Positions 1-12,779 of a stretch of 64,000 nt of DNA are shown here, piece after piece. The position numbers and the translations under genes are program-made. The first letter of the stretch is position 1. Every line of letters starts with the position of its first letter. The stretch lies in the NCBI GenBank assembly GCA_033239525.1, contig BSYO01000003.1, positions 3,776,001 to 3,840,000 of the forward strand. Direction: 5' to 3'. The notes beneath the pieces were generated by a model. That model was not told the DNA's origin. It was given only the letters and a program-made list of their open reading frames with translations, and made no database searches. The stretch comes from Nepenthes gracilis. Taxonomy: Eukaryota; Streptophyta; Magnoliopsida; Caryophyllales; Nepenthaceae.

Positions 1-3000
1 TCCAGTAGTACTCCTGCAACCCCTAGACGGTCAACCTCCTGTTGATCGGAATCCACAGTTGGCCATTCACCAGTCAATATCCATTGACCATCTACTATTA
101 TCCTCCGGTCAACGTCCCGTTGACTGGAATCAATTCTCCGAATTTGTTATCCATAAATCCTTCGATGACAAATCAGTTTGTTAGGTTACCTACAAGGAAG
201 TGATCAGACCCAACAAACTTGACGAACGAGGAGTCCTGCGGGGTGATTAATTTGGGTGCCACCTTGCATGCCATGTCCAAAAGGGAACTGTTCACATTTT
301 ACACTCTAGGAAACTTTGGAGTGGTAAGGATGGGTAATGAAGAAATATCCTAAATTATTGGTAAAGGTGACGTTGCACTAGTTACCAATAATGGGACGAA
401 ACTGTTGTTAAAGGATGTTCGACATATCTCCATATGAGGCTTAATATCATCTCAGTTGGTCAGTTGAATGATGAAGGTTATTGTAACACCTTCTATGAAG
501 GAGAGTGAAAATTAACTAGAGGATCTCTGGTAGTAGCAAGAGGAAAAAAGTACTCTAGCCTGTATATTATGAAGGCATCCGTAGCGGCAGAAGACGTAAA
601 CGCTGCAATTAGTAAGGAGATCGAGAATTTGTGACAAGGAGGTTGGGCCACATGAGTGAACGCTGACTGCATCATCTGGCTAGGAAGGGCCTTATCGCCG
701 GAGTAAATGAGGACGAACTAAGGATGTGTCATCACTACTTGGCCGGCAAACAAAGAAGAGTCTCATTTCATGAAGATTTGTCCGCTCCAAAAGCAAAACT
801 ACTTAATCTCGTTCACACAAATGTGTGTGGACTATTCAAAGAGAAATCATTTAGTGGAACTTAATATTTTATTTCTTTTATTGACGATTGTTTTAAAAAG
901 CTGTGGGTCTACTCATTGAGAACCAAAGACCAGGTCATCGGTATATTTGAGTAATTTTATATTCTTATTGAGCGACAAATGGGGAAGAAAATGAAGGTTA
1001 TCTGACGGCGGTGAATACATTAGGGCCTTTTGATAACTATTGATCGGTCACATGGTATTAGGTATCAAAAAACACCTCCAAAGACGTCACAGTTGAACGG
1101 AGTGGCTGAGTGGATAAACCGCACACTTCTAGAAAGAGTACAATGTATACTTTTCGAAGCTGAGCTTCCTGGACATTTCTGGACTAAAGCATTGAAGATG
1201 GCGGCCTACATCATAAATAGGTAGCCCAGTGAACCCTTGAAGGGTGAAGTGCTAGTGAAGATATAGTTGAACAATGAGCTATCTTATGATCATCTACGTG
1301 TGTTTAGATGTAAAGTATTCGTTCATGTCCCAAGAGATAAAAAGACAAAGTTTGAGCCAAAGACGATGCAGTGTATCTTTCTGGGCTACGAGGAAAATGA
1401 GTTGGGTTATAAATTTTATAATCCAGTTGGGAGAAGACTTGTCCGGTCAAGGGACGTAACCTTTGTTGAAGATAAAACGATTAAAGATATTGATAGAAAG
1501 GTCAAGTGTGATGTCGAGCCGACGGACAAAGTAAGTATCAAAATTATCCGTCCGATATCTCTGGAAGACAAAGGACAATAGTCCTGAGGCGGTTGAGTAT
1601 AATGGAGAGGCAATTATGGCACCTGATGAAGACCAGGATGAAGACATCCCTCAACCGGATGAGGATCTGCCTATTAGACGATCCTCACAAAACAGACGGC
1701 CATCCGTCCTTTTGTCACCCAATGAATATATTATACTCATTGATGTCGGAGAGCTTAAAAGTTATAAAGAGGTTATGGAAGATGAGAGTAAGGAAAAATG
1801 GTTGGAAGCCATGAATGATGAAATGAATTCTTTTCATGAAAATCATACCTTTAATTTAGTCAAACTTCCTAAGGAAAAGAAGACCCTAAAGAACAAATGT
1901 GTCTTTCGGTTGAAAACGGATAAAAATACCATGAAGTTGAAGTATAAGGCACGGTTAATAGTGAAATATTTCCGCCAACGGAGAGGAATCGACTTCGATG
2001 AGATTCTTACTCCACTAGTAAAAATATCCTCCATACGTGTTGTATTGGACTTGACAGCCGTCCGAAATCTAAAAGTGGAGTAAATGGATGTCCGAACAGC
2101 CTTTCTTCATAGTAAACTCGAGGAAAAAATCTATATGGAATAGTCAGAAGGGTTCAAGATTAAAGGAAATGAGCAACTAGTCTGTCATCTAAGGAAGAAC
2201 CTATATGTGTTGAAACAGGCTCTAAGACAGTGGTATAAGAAGTTTGAATGGTCATGACTAGTCAAGAATACCGTTGAACTACTTGTGATCATTGTGTTTT
2301 CACACAATGGTTTTCAGAAGACGATTTTGTTATCCTTCTCCTTTACATGTTAATCATTGGACAAAACAGTGTTTGGATAAAGAAGTTGAAGGAGTAACTT
2401 AGGCAATCTTTTGCCATGAAAAACCTCAAACTAGCAAACCAGATTCTTGGTGTTAGAATCATTCGTGATCAGGAGGCAGGAAGACTATAGTTGTCTCAAA
2501 AAAACTACTCTGAAAAGATGCTCCAACGATTCAACATAAATAAGTCTAAACTGTAAGCACTCCACTTACAAATCATCACAAGTTGAGTATTCGTCAGTAT
2601 CCATTTTTGGACGAAGAGAAAGCGTACATGAGGAGCGTTCCCTATTCCTCAACCGTAGGAAGCCTCATGTATGCCCTGGTATGCACTAGGCTAGACATAG
2701 CACATACTGTTGGCACAGTCAATCGGTTTCTGTTCAATTCAGGGAAGGAGTATTGGTTCCCGGTAAAGTGGATTATGAGATACATTCGAGAAACTTCCAA
2801 AAGGTGCTTGTATCTTAGAAGTGACAAGCCTCAATTGGTAGGCTACTCGGATGCTGATATAGTCGAAGACATTGACAGTCGCAAGTCCACTTGGATACTT
2901 GATAAAATTTACAGGAATAGTTTTCAGGCAATCCAAGTTATAAATATGTGTTGCTCTTTCCACTACTAAAGTCGAATTTATTGTTGTGACAGAAGTTTGC

Positions 3001-3300
3001 AAGAAGATAGTGTAGATGAAAAAGTTCGTTTAGGAACTAAGCTTGAATGGAAAAAATATGTGGTATTCTATAATAGTTAAAGTGCCATTCATCTCTGCAA
3101 AGACCACTCACTCCACTTTAGATCAAAGCATATTGATATGCGATATCATTGGGTGAAAGATGTATTAGAAGACGGTCTACTATCACTGGAAAAGATTAAA
3201 TCTGAAGAAAACAGGGCAGACATGATGACCAAGATTCTAATGAAGGAAAAGAATGAAGCATGTTGCAGGCTGGTCGGAATGATGGACTTAACTTCCTCAC
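1..3300 (+). mobile_element. Decayed Ty1/copia retrotransposon, pol region
   Basis: Domains follow copia order (protease, integrase, reverse transcriptase, RNase H) in changing frames with many stops. About 241-480 resembles the protease / gag-pre-integrase junction (ATLHAMSKRELFTFYTLG). Integrase pieces lie at 640-1224 (GVAEWINRTLLERVQ) and 1267-1581, where DHLRVFRCKVFVHVPR and FLGYEENELGYKFYNP are the usual plant copia integrase C-terminal motifs. Reverse transcriptase spans about 1740-2560: KYKARLIVKYFRQRRGIDFDE is followed, after a stop, by MDVRTAFLHSKLEEKIYME. The YVDD active-site segment is missing: the frame near 2336-2360 reads LLLYMLII. RNase H covers about 2583-3290 (VGYSDADIVEDIDSRKSTW, then KHIDMRYHWVKDVLEDG). 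The element is dead. Its 5' end lies left of the window or has been lost, since a complete gag was not found. Family assignment is firm; exact domain limits are approximate. Confidence 0.5.
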
Positions 3301-3411
3301 GATCGTGAGAGAAAGTTTATTAGGAATCACTCCAGTGTGGAGTCCTTGTGACTAGGGGACTTGAACGGAGTACGTGTGTGCTACTTTAAGAAAAAGAATT
3401 TCGGTCAACCA

Positions 3412-4160
3412 TGTTGATGGAATCTTTTAGACGGTCAACCTCTACTGGTCAATATGTTTATCGATAAAAATTGTGAGACGACTAACTCTATTGAAGAATC
3501 GGGACAGACTACTTTGACCGATCAACGGTGTGATTGACCGACCAAAATGAGAGGATAGTTAATAGAGTTAACCGACTGAATTTAAAAGGTCTGAATGACT
3601 GTCACATCCCAAAAGGTGTACAATTGACCTACCCGATTGGGTAGTTGGTTGACATTATTCTTAGGACTCCAAATGCTGATCGATTTGTAGGAGTAGGCAT
3701 GCGCCGCCTACTGCAGAACAGGGCGTGCGCATGCACACATGCAAACTTTAGAAGTTGAGCACCAACCACTTACTGGGTTATGGTAAGGGACGTATGTATA
3801 TATGTGTGTATATGTACACTAAATTGCCGTAGTGAGAAAATAGATGAGAGAAAGTGAAAAGAAAGAGAGCGGTGGGTGAAAATAAAATGTTAAAATTTTG
3901 TTTACCTTTACTCTATTCTTATTTTTGCCTCCTGTAGATTGTGTAACAAATTCTCATACCTAGTAATTTTTGTGGACTTAGTGTCTCATAATTTTTTTCT
4001 TATTTCAGAAGGATTTTTTACGTAAAATATTTGGCATTCATTTCTCTTATCTTTCTTCTACTTCACAGTGCGCGTATGCTTTTATCAATTGGCCACTCAT
4101 TCCGGCCAATCGGGATTGTTCCTGTATTTTTGTCAGTAGACTGTCCATTATCTGCCAACA
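3412..4160 (+). repeat. Probable copia LTR (TGTTG...CAACA)
   Basis: The stretch after the RNase H region begins TGTTGATGG and ends TCTGCCAACA, giving matching TGTTG/CAACA termini 749 bp apart. Two bases later comes a primer-binding-site-like motif, so the right boundary is well supported. The left boundary is weaker because no clean polypurine tract sits next to it. AT-rich TATA-like sequence near 3797-3818 would fit an LTR promoter. A second LTR copy is not visible inside the window, so this cannot be confirmed by alignment. Confidence 0.5.
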
Positions 4161-4162
4161 AG

Positions 4163-4173
4163 TGGTATCAAAG
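4163..4173 (+). other. Primer-binding-site-like motif (initiator tRNA-Met type)
   Basis: TGGTATCAAAG, two bases after the LTR-like end CAACA, is one base off the TGGTATCAGAG motif complementary to the initiator methionine tRNA used by most plant copia elements. A PBS belongs after a 5' LTR, yet here it follows the 3' side of a pol region. See the finding on a shared or recombined LTR. Confidence 0.5.
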
Positions 4174-4739
4174 ATGGTGCTGATACCAACAACTCTTTCT
4201 TGCCTTATGGAATCCCATTTCATTAGACTTTAAGGTAAGCAATATTATCATTGAGAATGTATGGTAGTGACCGGATGAGTTTGACCCTTTGTTACCTGTT
4301 GTACTACCTTTTTATAATTCTAATTCCTTCTTTAGATATAATGGTCTAGAATATTAGTTTTGCCAAGTCTTTTCTTCAGGGTGAACTTAAATGATCTACC
4401 AATTGGAGGAATTTATGTCTACTACTTCAGATTGGTGTGGCCACCATTTATTATTCACAATTATTCCTTTATTCTTTGTTTTAATACTTGTGAGAGGTTT
4501 ACTATGAGAGATCGGATCTATAATTTTGTTAATTGTAATTCAATATGCTATCTTTGTGATATGGGTTGGAATCTTATCATCTTATTTTCATCAGCTCTAA
4601 CTTTTTCCATGCTATTTGGAAAATTGTTTGTAGAAAGTTTCATTATTAGTGACTGTTTTCCAATTGAGAGCAGGGAGTTCGATGATATAACTCATCATCA
4701 TATATCTTTTATTTTGCTAATCTGACTTACCAACCGTAT
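4174..4739. other. Spacer between copia remnants, no gene recognised
   Basis: This would be the leader/gag region if the LTR at 3412-4160 is a 5' LTR, but no gag motif could be read. The longest frame, 4360-4725, is rich in F, I and Y codons as expected from AT-rich DNA and resembles nothing I know. Confidence 0.5.
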
Positions 4740-6980
4740 ATTATAAATTCCGTAATATAGTATATACTCAATTTTTAAAATAAATTAAAATCTTTAAATC
4801 CAATAATGTTAAGAAATTTTGTAAGTCGTCCTTTCTAAATATTATCAAAACACATTGCACAATATACTCAAAATCTTACTTAAACACATCCTAACAAAAT
4901 GGTTATATTAAATGAAAATTTGGTCATATTTTTAATAGTGTCCAATCTCTAAGTATCTCAACTCCTCTACTTAAAAGATTTTGGAGAAAAGCTATCATCA
5001 CTACAACTTATATCATCAATCACCTTCCTCCCTCAATTATAAAAAATCAAATCCATACAAGCATGACATTTGTATGCCATCTAACTATAATCTTCTCTAT
5101 ATTTTTGCATGTACTTACTTTATTCTTTTTTCTTCTTATGAACAAAATAAATTAGAATCATGAACTCGTCTATATTACTTTTTGGAGTATGATATTGAAC
5201 AAAAAAATTATTACTATTACAATCTTATATCCAATCTTCATATCTCCCATTATGTTATATTTTGGGAGCACAAAATTTTTACTATCTTATCCCCTCTCAC
5301 TTCCACACCCGTGACATTCTTTAAAACTTTTACCAATATATTATCAATTCTATTTTCTAATCTCATTCCTACTACCTTAGTCTCCGATATTTCTAGTCAA
5401 ACTTATATTGACAATCTTGACACTTAGTTCAAAATGTAGTTGCTCCATCCATGACTCCCCCGCCTCACCCATTAACAAATTTTCCTATTTGCCATTCCAC
5501 TTGGGTACATGAACTCCCTTTTGATTGACGTGACTTTTATTAATTTACACCACTTGCTATAATATATGAACCTACTACATTTCAAAAAGTTAAATTTCAT
5601 CCTTCTTGACAAAAAGTAATTAATGATGAAATTCTACCCCTTAAGAAGGATTGTTTTTTGAATTTGATTGACCTACCTCTCAAGAAATCCGTACATTGTA
5701 GCAACTGGATATATAAGATCAAAATTAAGTTTGATGGCTCGATGAAATAATGTTAAGCTCATCTTAGTGCTCAAGGTTTTACTCAAGAGTATAGAATTGA
5801 CTATAATGAGACTTTTGCGTTTGTAGCTTGTATCACATCTATACATTCGTTGATTGTTGTCTCCGTCATTCATCAATGGGACTTTTTTCAAATAGATGTT
5901 AAGAATACTTTTCTTCACAATGAGTTGATCAAATAAGTCTACATGCAGCCCCGCCTAGGTGTGACCACCCTCTAAACAAAGCCTGTCGCCTTCCTCATGC
6001 ACTATATGGCATTAAACAAGTTCTCAAAGCTTGGTTTACTAAATTTAGTTTTAATATTCTAAACAGGATTTCACATCAAAAACTCATGAATCAGTTCTTT
6101 TCACACGCATAATATCATGTGATACTATTCTTATTTTATTCTACGTATACGATATAATTATTATTGGAGATGATCATATCAAAATTCAATCAATTAAAAT
6201 TTTTCTACGTCAACGGTTTGAGATGAAATATATTTATTCTAATGGATATTATTTCTCTCAAGTAAAGTATGCATCTAATTTACTCACTCATATCGCCATA
6301 ACTATTAACAAAACTATTCCCGCTTCGTTAGAATCGAACATAAAATTTATTCCTTCTAATGGTTCTCTTCTATCATATACTATCCATTATCAACAACTTA
6401 TTGGAAGACATGTATCTTATTGTTACTTGTCTTGATATTGTGTATGCTACTCATTTTATTAGCCAATTTATGGTCACCCCACGGTCTACTTGCTATACTG
6501 TTGTGCCTGTATCTTTCAATTTATTAAAGAATCCTCATTCTATGAACTTCAATTCTCTAATCATTTATTTCTCTAATTGAATGCCTTTTATGATACAAAT
6601 TGAACAGGTGATCTCATAAATCAACAATCTACTATTAACTATTATTTCTTCTTGAGTATATCTATTATTTCACGGCAAAATAAAAATTAATTAGTCATAT
6701 AATACTCAAGTATAGAAGTTAAATATCGTGCCCTAATTGACACAATTGCAAAATTTTTTTGGTTGTGATGGCTATTCCAAGACTTGGGTGATACATATTT
6801 TTATATCACTATCTTACGTTATGATGATTAAAGTATAATACAAATTTTTCATAAAAATATATTCCATTAGTGAACCATGTACATTGAAAATGACTTTCAT
6901 TTTATTTGCCAACATGTTCGATGAAGATATATAACTATCATAAATTTTAGTAGGAAGTATCCAAATTGGTTAATATTACA
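4740..6980 (+). mobile_element. Second decayed Ty1/copia fragment (integrase to RNase H)
   Basis: Only short readable pieces remain. Integrase C-terminal sequence is spread over 4981-5430. Reverse transcriptase is recognisable at about 5690-6000: KFDGS, then YRIDYNETFAFVACITSI and FQIDVKNTFLHNEL in one frame with stops, equivalent to the usual ..DYNETFAPVAK.. and ..MDVKNAFLHGDL.. motifs. RNase H-like sequence continues to about 6960. The segments 4745-5440 and 5450-6960 align by eye with 13270-13955 and 17520-19120, so this is a sister copy of the third copia element. No LTR was recognised. The copy is non-functional. Confidence 0.5.
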
Positions 6981-8160
6981 TATATATTTTTTTTATTTTG
7001 TATTAATTTTCCATGTGGTATATTGCACTAGTCATTTAATACTTAATTTTAGTTGATGTTCCATTGTTATAAACATTTTGGTTTTATATTAATAAGATGA
7101 TGGTAAATGTTTATATCTGTTGAAATTTTTTGTGATATAATTATTATGATTTTTCACATCATGGTTTGGCAATTTACTATTATTTTTTATGAGCTAGGAC
7201 AAGTCGTGACAAGAAACCCCAATGCACATCACCTTGTCATTTGGAAACATCTGCTTATATCATCTAGCCAATAATGAGCTTCCGTGCATATAAGCAAACC
7301 AGAAGACTCTATTAGTGTCACTAGTCGAGTAATAGGAAACTGTTATATTCATAAAATTTTGCACACTCTCTCATATAAAAGATGAGTTAGGTATGAGAAG
7401 AGGGGGCACACCTAAATGCTTGGATGAGAGAAGCTTGAGCACCCCCCTAAGTGGAGGCCACAAAGAGGAGGAGAATGCGTGTATGCTCTTGTGAAGGACT
7501 CAAGTGCAAAAGGACTTCTTTCGTTATCCAACTATACACTATCTTAATCTCAACAACTAACTATCAATATCTGGCCCCACAAAAATATCTTTCTAAACAG
7601 TCCGTCCAAGTAATGCTAACAACTGGTCTAGGGTATTGGTCGTCTAAAGGATCCATATAAAAAACATTGAGTCATGCTTAAACAACCCAATTGCCATAAT
7701 ATCAACCCTAGATTTAAGACTTGGCCTAGGTTACAAACTCAAACCTCTAAATAAAACCCTTCAAGCTCCATAGCACAGTGACCACATGACTAGATATGCA
7801 CAATGTCTGGATTTATCTTATTTGGTTTAGTGAATTTTTCTCCATTTAATTTAAAACTATTAAGGTATTGTATTTATTCTATTAATTATTTAAAATATAA
7901 ATTGAAATCTTGGAGGGTCTCTAAAAAATGGACTTGAATCCCTTTCACTTTTTATTTATATTTGTGATGAGTGAAAAATTAATTTAAAGTTTTAAATTAA
8001 AATCAAATATCAATTATTAATGGGTTTGGATCGAATTATTATTATTATTAATTGTAAGTATCGATGTAACATAATCAGTTTTGTGAAATTTAATTAATAT
8101 ATAAGTAACAGAATTACTATCTTATTAATTAATAATTATTTTCTTTATTAAAATAAAATG
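6981..8160. other. AT-rich intergenic stretch, no gene recognised
   Basis: The region holds no ORF with family features. A slightly less AT-rich patch at 7380-7700 has a short frame (7451-7660) without recognisable motifs. I see no RNA gene here. Confidence 0.5.
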
Positions 8161-8199
8161 CCACGACAGGTTTTTCAAATGAAAGAAAGAAACAAGTGG

Positions 8200-8470
8200 A
8201 GTTGACTGGTGACTGATTGATTGACGTGATGATTACGAAAATGGTGAGGACTGAGACACGTGGCACACTGAACTCGGCGCCCTCTCAACGGCCCTCGTTT
8301 CCTTTCGTCCTGTTTCGTTTGAAAAGGGCAACTGGGCCCCCACCTGCTTCCTTTTTCATCCCTTTGCCGCTGCCTGAAATTCCACCCTGGATTCTCTTGT
8401 TACCCTTTTACCCCCCATCGGACAGTGGCTAATCACACGCGCGTGGTTATTGGTCCATGCTTGACTTGAG
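8200..8470. other. Isolated GC-rich island with ACGTG elements
   Basis: About 270 bp of GC-rich sequence sits between AT-rich flanks. It contains ACACGTGGC (about 8256-8264), a G-box/ABRE-type core, and ACACGCGCGTGG further on, plus several TTGAC W-box cores just upstream. The composition is promoter-like, but no coding region follows on either side. The 71-codon frame here has no recognisable domain. It may be a captured promoter fragment. Confidence 0.5.
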
Positions 8471-9790
8471 TGCGTAGAGAATCGTAGTTAGATATTTCAG
8501 GTCTCCAACCATTTATTAATTTAGTTTAATTTCAATATTTTAATATTTATTAATTAAGTTTAGTCAGATATTTTCTTTTACAGCGTCATTTGATTTTTTG
8601 CCATCTCGTGGAATTGATATTTGGGTAATTTTGCAAAAATATGTTAATCTGAAATATTTGTCAAATTTTATAAGAATAAAATAAAATAATATATAATTAA
8701 ATATGATACCAAGATCAACTTAAATAAAAGAATCAAAAATATATTTTTGATTATTCTTTCTTACCTGATTATTATATTTTTAATTTTTAAGAATAGACAA
8801 AATTTCATGAATGATTAATTAATTTCTTATAATTAATTAAGAAGCATAGTTTGTTTCTATTAAAATGTTAATTAAAATTTCACATTTTTATACTTTGAGA
8901 TACAAGTTTTTAAACTTAGGCATTATAAAGCCTACTCTTGCATACTTTTAATATTTTAATTGAAGTAAATACCTTCAAAATTTTTAGCAGTAGCACTATT
9001 CTAGATAAAGATGCACCATATATATGTATTTTTATCTGTTGGATTAAAAAAATTTAATGTATAAAATTTAAAAAATTAAAAAAATATCTAATAGTTATTT
9101 TTTATTTAAATATTTAATAAAATTTAATTTACTTTTTTAAAAATAAAAATGTTTATTTTAAAATTTTTATCATTATATTTTAATTTAAATATGACTTTTG
9201 TACCCCAAACTAATACCATCTCTTCAGAACAATAATAACAATAATAATAATAATAATCAAAAAGCAAAGGAAGAAAATAGAGACAGTATATTTAAGCTAT
9301 TTTGAGTTTTATAAATTTACTATCAATTTTTATATTTACTCGGTTAATATTTCATTTCCCAAAAAAAAAAAAAAAAAATCTAACAAGATAAAACTTCAGA
9401 ACCAGCTTGGCAAAAGGAACGGCTCCATTAAAAGAGCAAAAGAATATTTTCCTCTCACCGCCTTTTTTGTCGAGGGCTATTAAAGTTGTTTTATATTTTA
9501 TATTTGTTATGAATTTAACTAATAAAATTAAAAGTTTAACAAATAAAAACTATAAATTAAAACACTTACATAAATTATTTTATACAATATCTACTATTAT
9601 TTTTTATTTTTAATTTAATTATTAAACTTACTTTGGCATCTAAAATATAGAATGAAATCAACAATTAGAGAGCCTACCTCTTAAAAAATATAAATATTTA
9701 ATTTAAAACAATAATTATTATTTAATATTAATCAAATAATCACATTATTTAAAAAAAAATACGTTAAAAAAAGAAAACTTAATCGTCTAA
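8471..9790. other. AT-rich intergenic stretch with simple repeats
   Basis: Strongly AT-rich sequence with an (AAT)n run around 9230-9257 and a poly-A run around 9361-9378. No gene or element was recognised. Confidence 0.5.
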
Positions 9791-9799
9791 TAATTCATT

Positions 9800-10215
9800 C
9801 GGTTGCGATTAAAAGTTTTTTCAGATGGACCACCCGATGTCCCCTCCCACCCAGCCCACCATCCACCATCATCCGAACGTCTCTCCTACCACCGACACCA
9901 CCCCTCTCACCCTCCCACTCCGCCCATCCCGCACCACCGCCAGTTCGATGCGGTGCCGCTCTCCTCTCCCTGTATTGCGCTCTCTCGATCGCTCTCTCGC
10001 TCCCGCCACGATCCGGCGCTCTCCCTTCCCTCCAGCGGTCCACCTTCTTCCTCGGCTGCTGCCTCCGCACACTCGTCCTTTCTGCTTCACTGTCGTATCT
10101 CCCTCCCTCACACGCCCTACTGTTTTCAGATTCCTCTCTCTTTCTCTCCGTCAGACGTAACACAGCTCTCTCTCTCTCGCTCTTCATCAGCTCAAGGCCA
10201 GACATAGCGTGTAAG
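9800..10215. other. GC-rich, CT-skewed island without a recognised gene
   Basis: Open frames exist on both strands (9803-10207 + and 9795-10244 -), but both are low-complexity: S, P, R and H rich on one strand, R, G and E rich on the other. This is what a CT-skewed stretch gives in any frame. The sequence resembles a CT-rich 5' leader or promoter. Directly after it, GACATAGCGTGTAA (about 10201) and GACATAACGTGTAA (about 10441), each followed by ATGTTTCTTG, form an imperfect repeat some 240 bp apart. Confidence 0.5.
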
Positions 10216-10249
10216 CAAAGATGTTTCTTGTGGAAACCATGCACAAAAT

Positions 10250-12779
10250 ACAGGTTCAGGATCTTACTAGCTTTCTTTCACGAAGAAAACTCGGATAATG
10301 AAAAACAAGGCACGCAAAATAACTGAGATACAGAGAGAGTATACCTTGAAGCGTGAGCGGCTACAATGCTCGACAGATATATGCATGCAAGTAGCAGTGA
10401 AAGAAAACATCGATCCATCAATCCATCAGCGAAGGTCGCAGACATAACGTGTAACACCGAAATATGTTTCTTGCTTCCCTTGCATGTTATACAGACTCCA
10501 TGTTATACAGAAGAAAACCAGACTCTCACTACATCTTAATTACCTCTGTGTTTGCAAATGCTTTCATGAACACTGACACGTAACTTGCCTTTTTATAAGC
10601 GAAAATTTAGAGAATATAATATGTAAAAGTAGGAGACATATTTAAAGACAAGCTCCAAATAATATTAGATGACTGTGACATCTTATTAGATTTTTATATA
10701 TTTTATTAAACTTTTATCTGATATAATATTTTATTTATGTAAATAATTTATTTATATAAATGAATAGATTAATCAAACATAATATTATAACGAGTATCAG
10801 GATGATATGATATCTATATTACATTATACTTATAATAAAAAACACAGATTCAACTTAGGTTGGATTTAACTCAGCCGCTTTATGATGTGTTTGTAGCATG
10901 CTGGTGAGGTTACTTTGCGTAGTAAATATGATTTTTAGGAGACAGATTAACCCAACAGCTAATAATAATAACTTACGTAAACAACTGCCGAGGAAAATTC
11001 ATGCCAGCTTGGCTCGATAAGCTAGACGTTCCGAGATTGCTTCGTTATTTCGACGTATTGAATTGCTTGGAATTTTTAGTGCCAAAAATTGGGTTTTTCC
11101 TGGAAATTTTTCCTCTCATATGAAATTGTCTCTATCAACAATGACCCAAAAGAAACAATCTAAAGCTTTGCCAAATACTTTCAAATATGTTTTTGAAGTA
11201 ATTTTTTAAAACAAACACTAGATATACAAGAAGTAACATAACATACTGTGAGTTCTGTAGTAATTTTAATTCTTTTAAATATTTGATCGATTCAATTGTT
11301 ATTTAAATATCTCTTTATCATATGTTTTAACAACTTAGTTAAATATACAATAATCTCATTATATAATAGCTTATTTCCTAGTTTTACTAAGTATGGCGTG
11401 ATAACCAAGACAACATACCAGGGTCCAAAAACAATACGCAACATGTAAAATGAATGAACACGCGTAAAGGAACCTTTGAAAGTAATTATAAATCCTCGAA
11501 GTCCAAAATAAGCCGTTTAATTAACTTTGAATTCACCGGCAAAATAAAAAAGAAGCACTTAATTTCGTCAACAGCTTAATGGTCCACTAGTCACCCTTGT
11601 CGATGATCATAATTAATTTATTCATTTCAACGTGCACGTGGCATTTTAACTTTCCATAAGAATAAATAAAGTGATTATCGTTATAATAAGCTATTATATT
11701 ATCTAGCTAAGAACCCTTTAAATTCACGTCAAAGGGTAAATTAGTGACTAATATTTTATAAATTATAAAGCTATTATATTATCAAACTACTTATAAAAAT
11801 TAACATCTTTAATTGGAGTTTATCCATTGAATATAATGAAATTAGAGTAAAATAGGGACATGCTTATTATACCATGTCATGATTTAGTATTTATGATGAT
11901 AATCAGTCGGTCAATCTGAATTATATTATTTAAGGGACAAAAAATATTATATATCAGTGTAATATAAGAAGTACTAAGAAAAGTGGTTGAGTACCAAATT
12001 TGTAGTAGTGTCTTTGTTTAGGGTGGCTTGGTGGCACGAATTGATGTCCGATTTAAACTTTAATTAATGTGTATTTTTATATTTGATGCATATGTTTTTT
12101 ATCAGAATTAGGTAGAAATTAATTTTTATTGTCAAGTTATTAGGAAATTATTAAACATACTTGTACAAAATTTTAAATTATATGCAACCATTTTCTTAGT
12201 TAAAAATTTTAATTCTTCTCGTCTTTTAAAATGTAATATAATAAATTTTACTCTAATGAAATCTTAATTTATAATTATCAAATATAGCAACAATATATAT
12301 TATAATATATTATAATATTATATTTTTAAATATATAATGGGTTGGATAAAAGTGCAAGTGTTTGGACGAGATCTAAATTAGCATTGCTTATCTGGTGAGT
12401 ATAGATATTTATGCCTATTAGACTTTGGATCTCGAGAGAGCTGTATTTAGTTCTGTATTTGGCTGTTGTGTGCCATCAGATTTTGTGTTGAGGATTTTCA
12501 GGTTATGTATCTTATATAGATGAGTTGTTATTTTATGGATATCTCCTTATTAACTTTTTGGATAGCAGGTCATGTTTTATATCTTCTCGATTATACTTGA
12601 TAAGGTTCTATGAGAGTTGTTCATTGTTGGGTTTGTTTATGTATGAATTGTCACTTTCAGATTGGGTTTTGTAGTTGTTGATGATTTATTAGATTTTATT
12701 ATATTGTAAATTTTATTTTGACTTGCCTACTGTATGCCTAGAACATAACATATGATTTCAAACTAAAAAGCTTTAACAT
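10250..12779. other. AT-rich intergenic stretch, no gene recognised
   Basis: No supported gene. One short frame at about 11003-11122 (starting MPAWLDKLDVPRLLRYFDVL) has a less biased composition but matches nothing I know. The last 400 bp may be the eroded 5' part of the copia element that follows. Confidence 0.5.

Noticed and set aside
4360..4725. 121-codon ORF
   Set aside because: Residue use (F, I, Y, L) is that of AT-rich noise and no gag or other domain could be aligned.
9795..10244. 149- and 134-codon ORFs on opposite strands
   Set aside because: Both are low-complexity translations of a CT-skewed stretch, overlapping over almost their whole length, without domain, signal or splice context.
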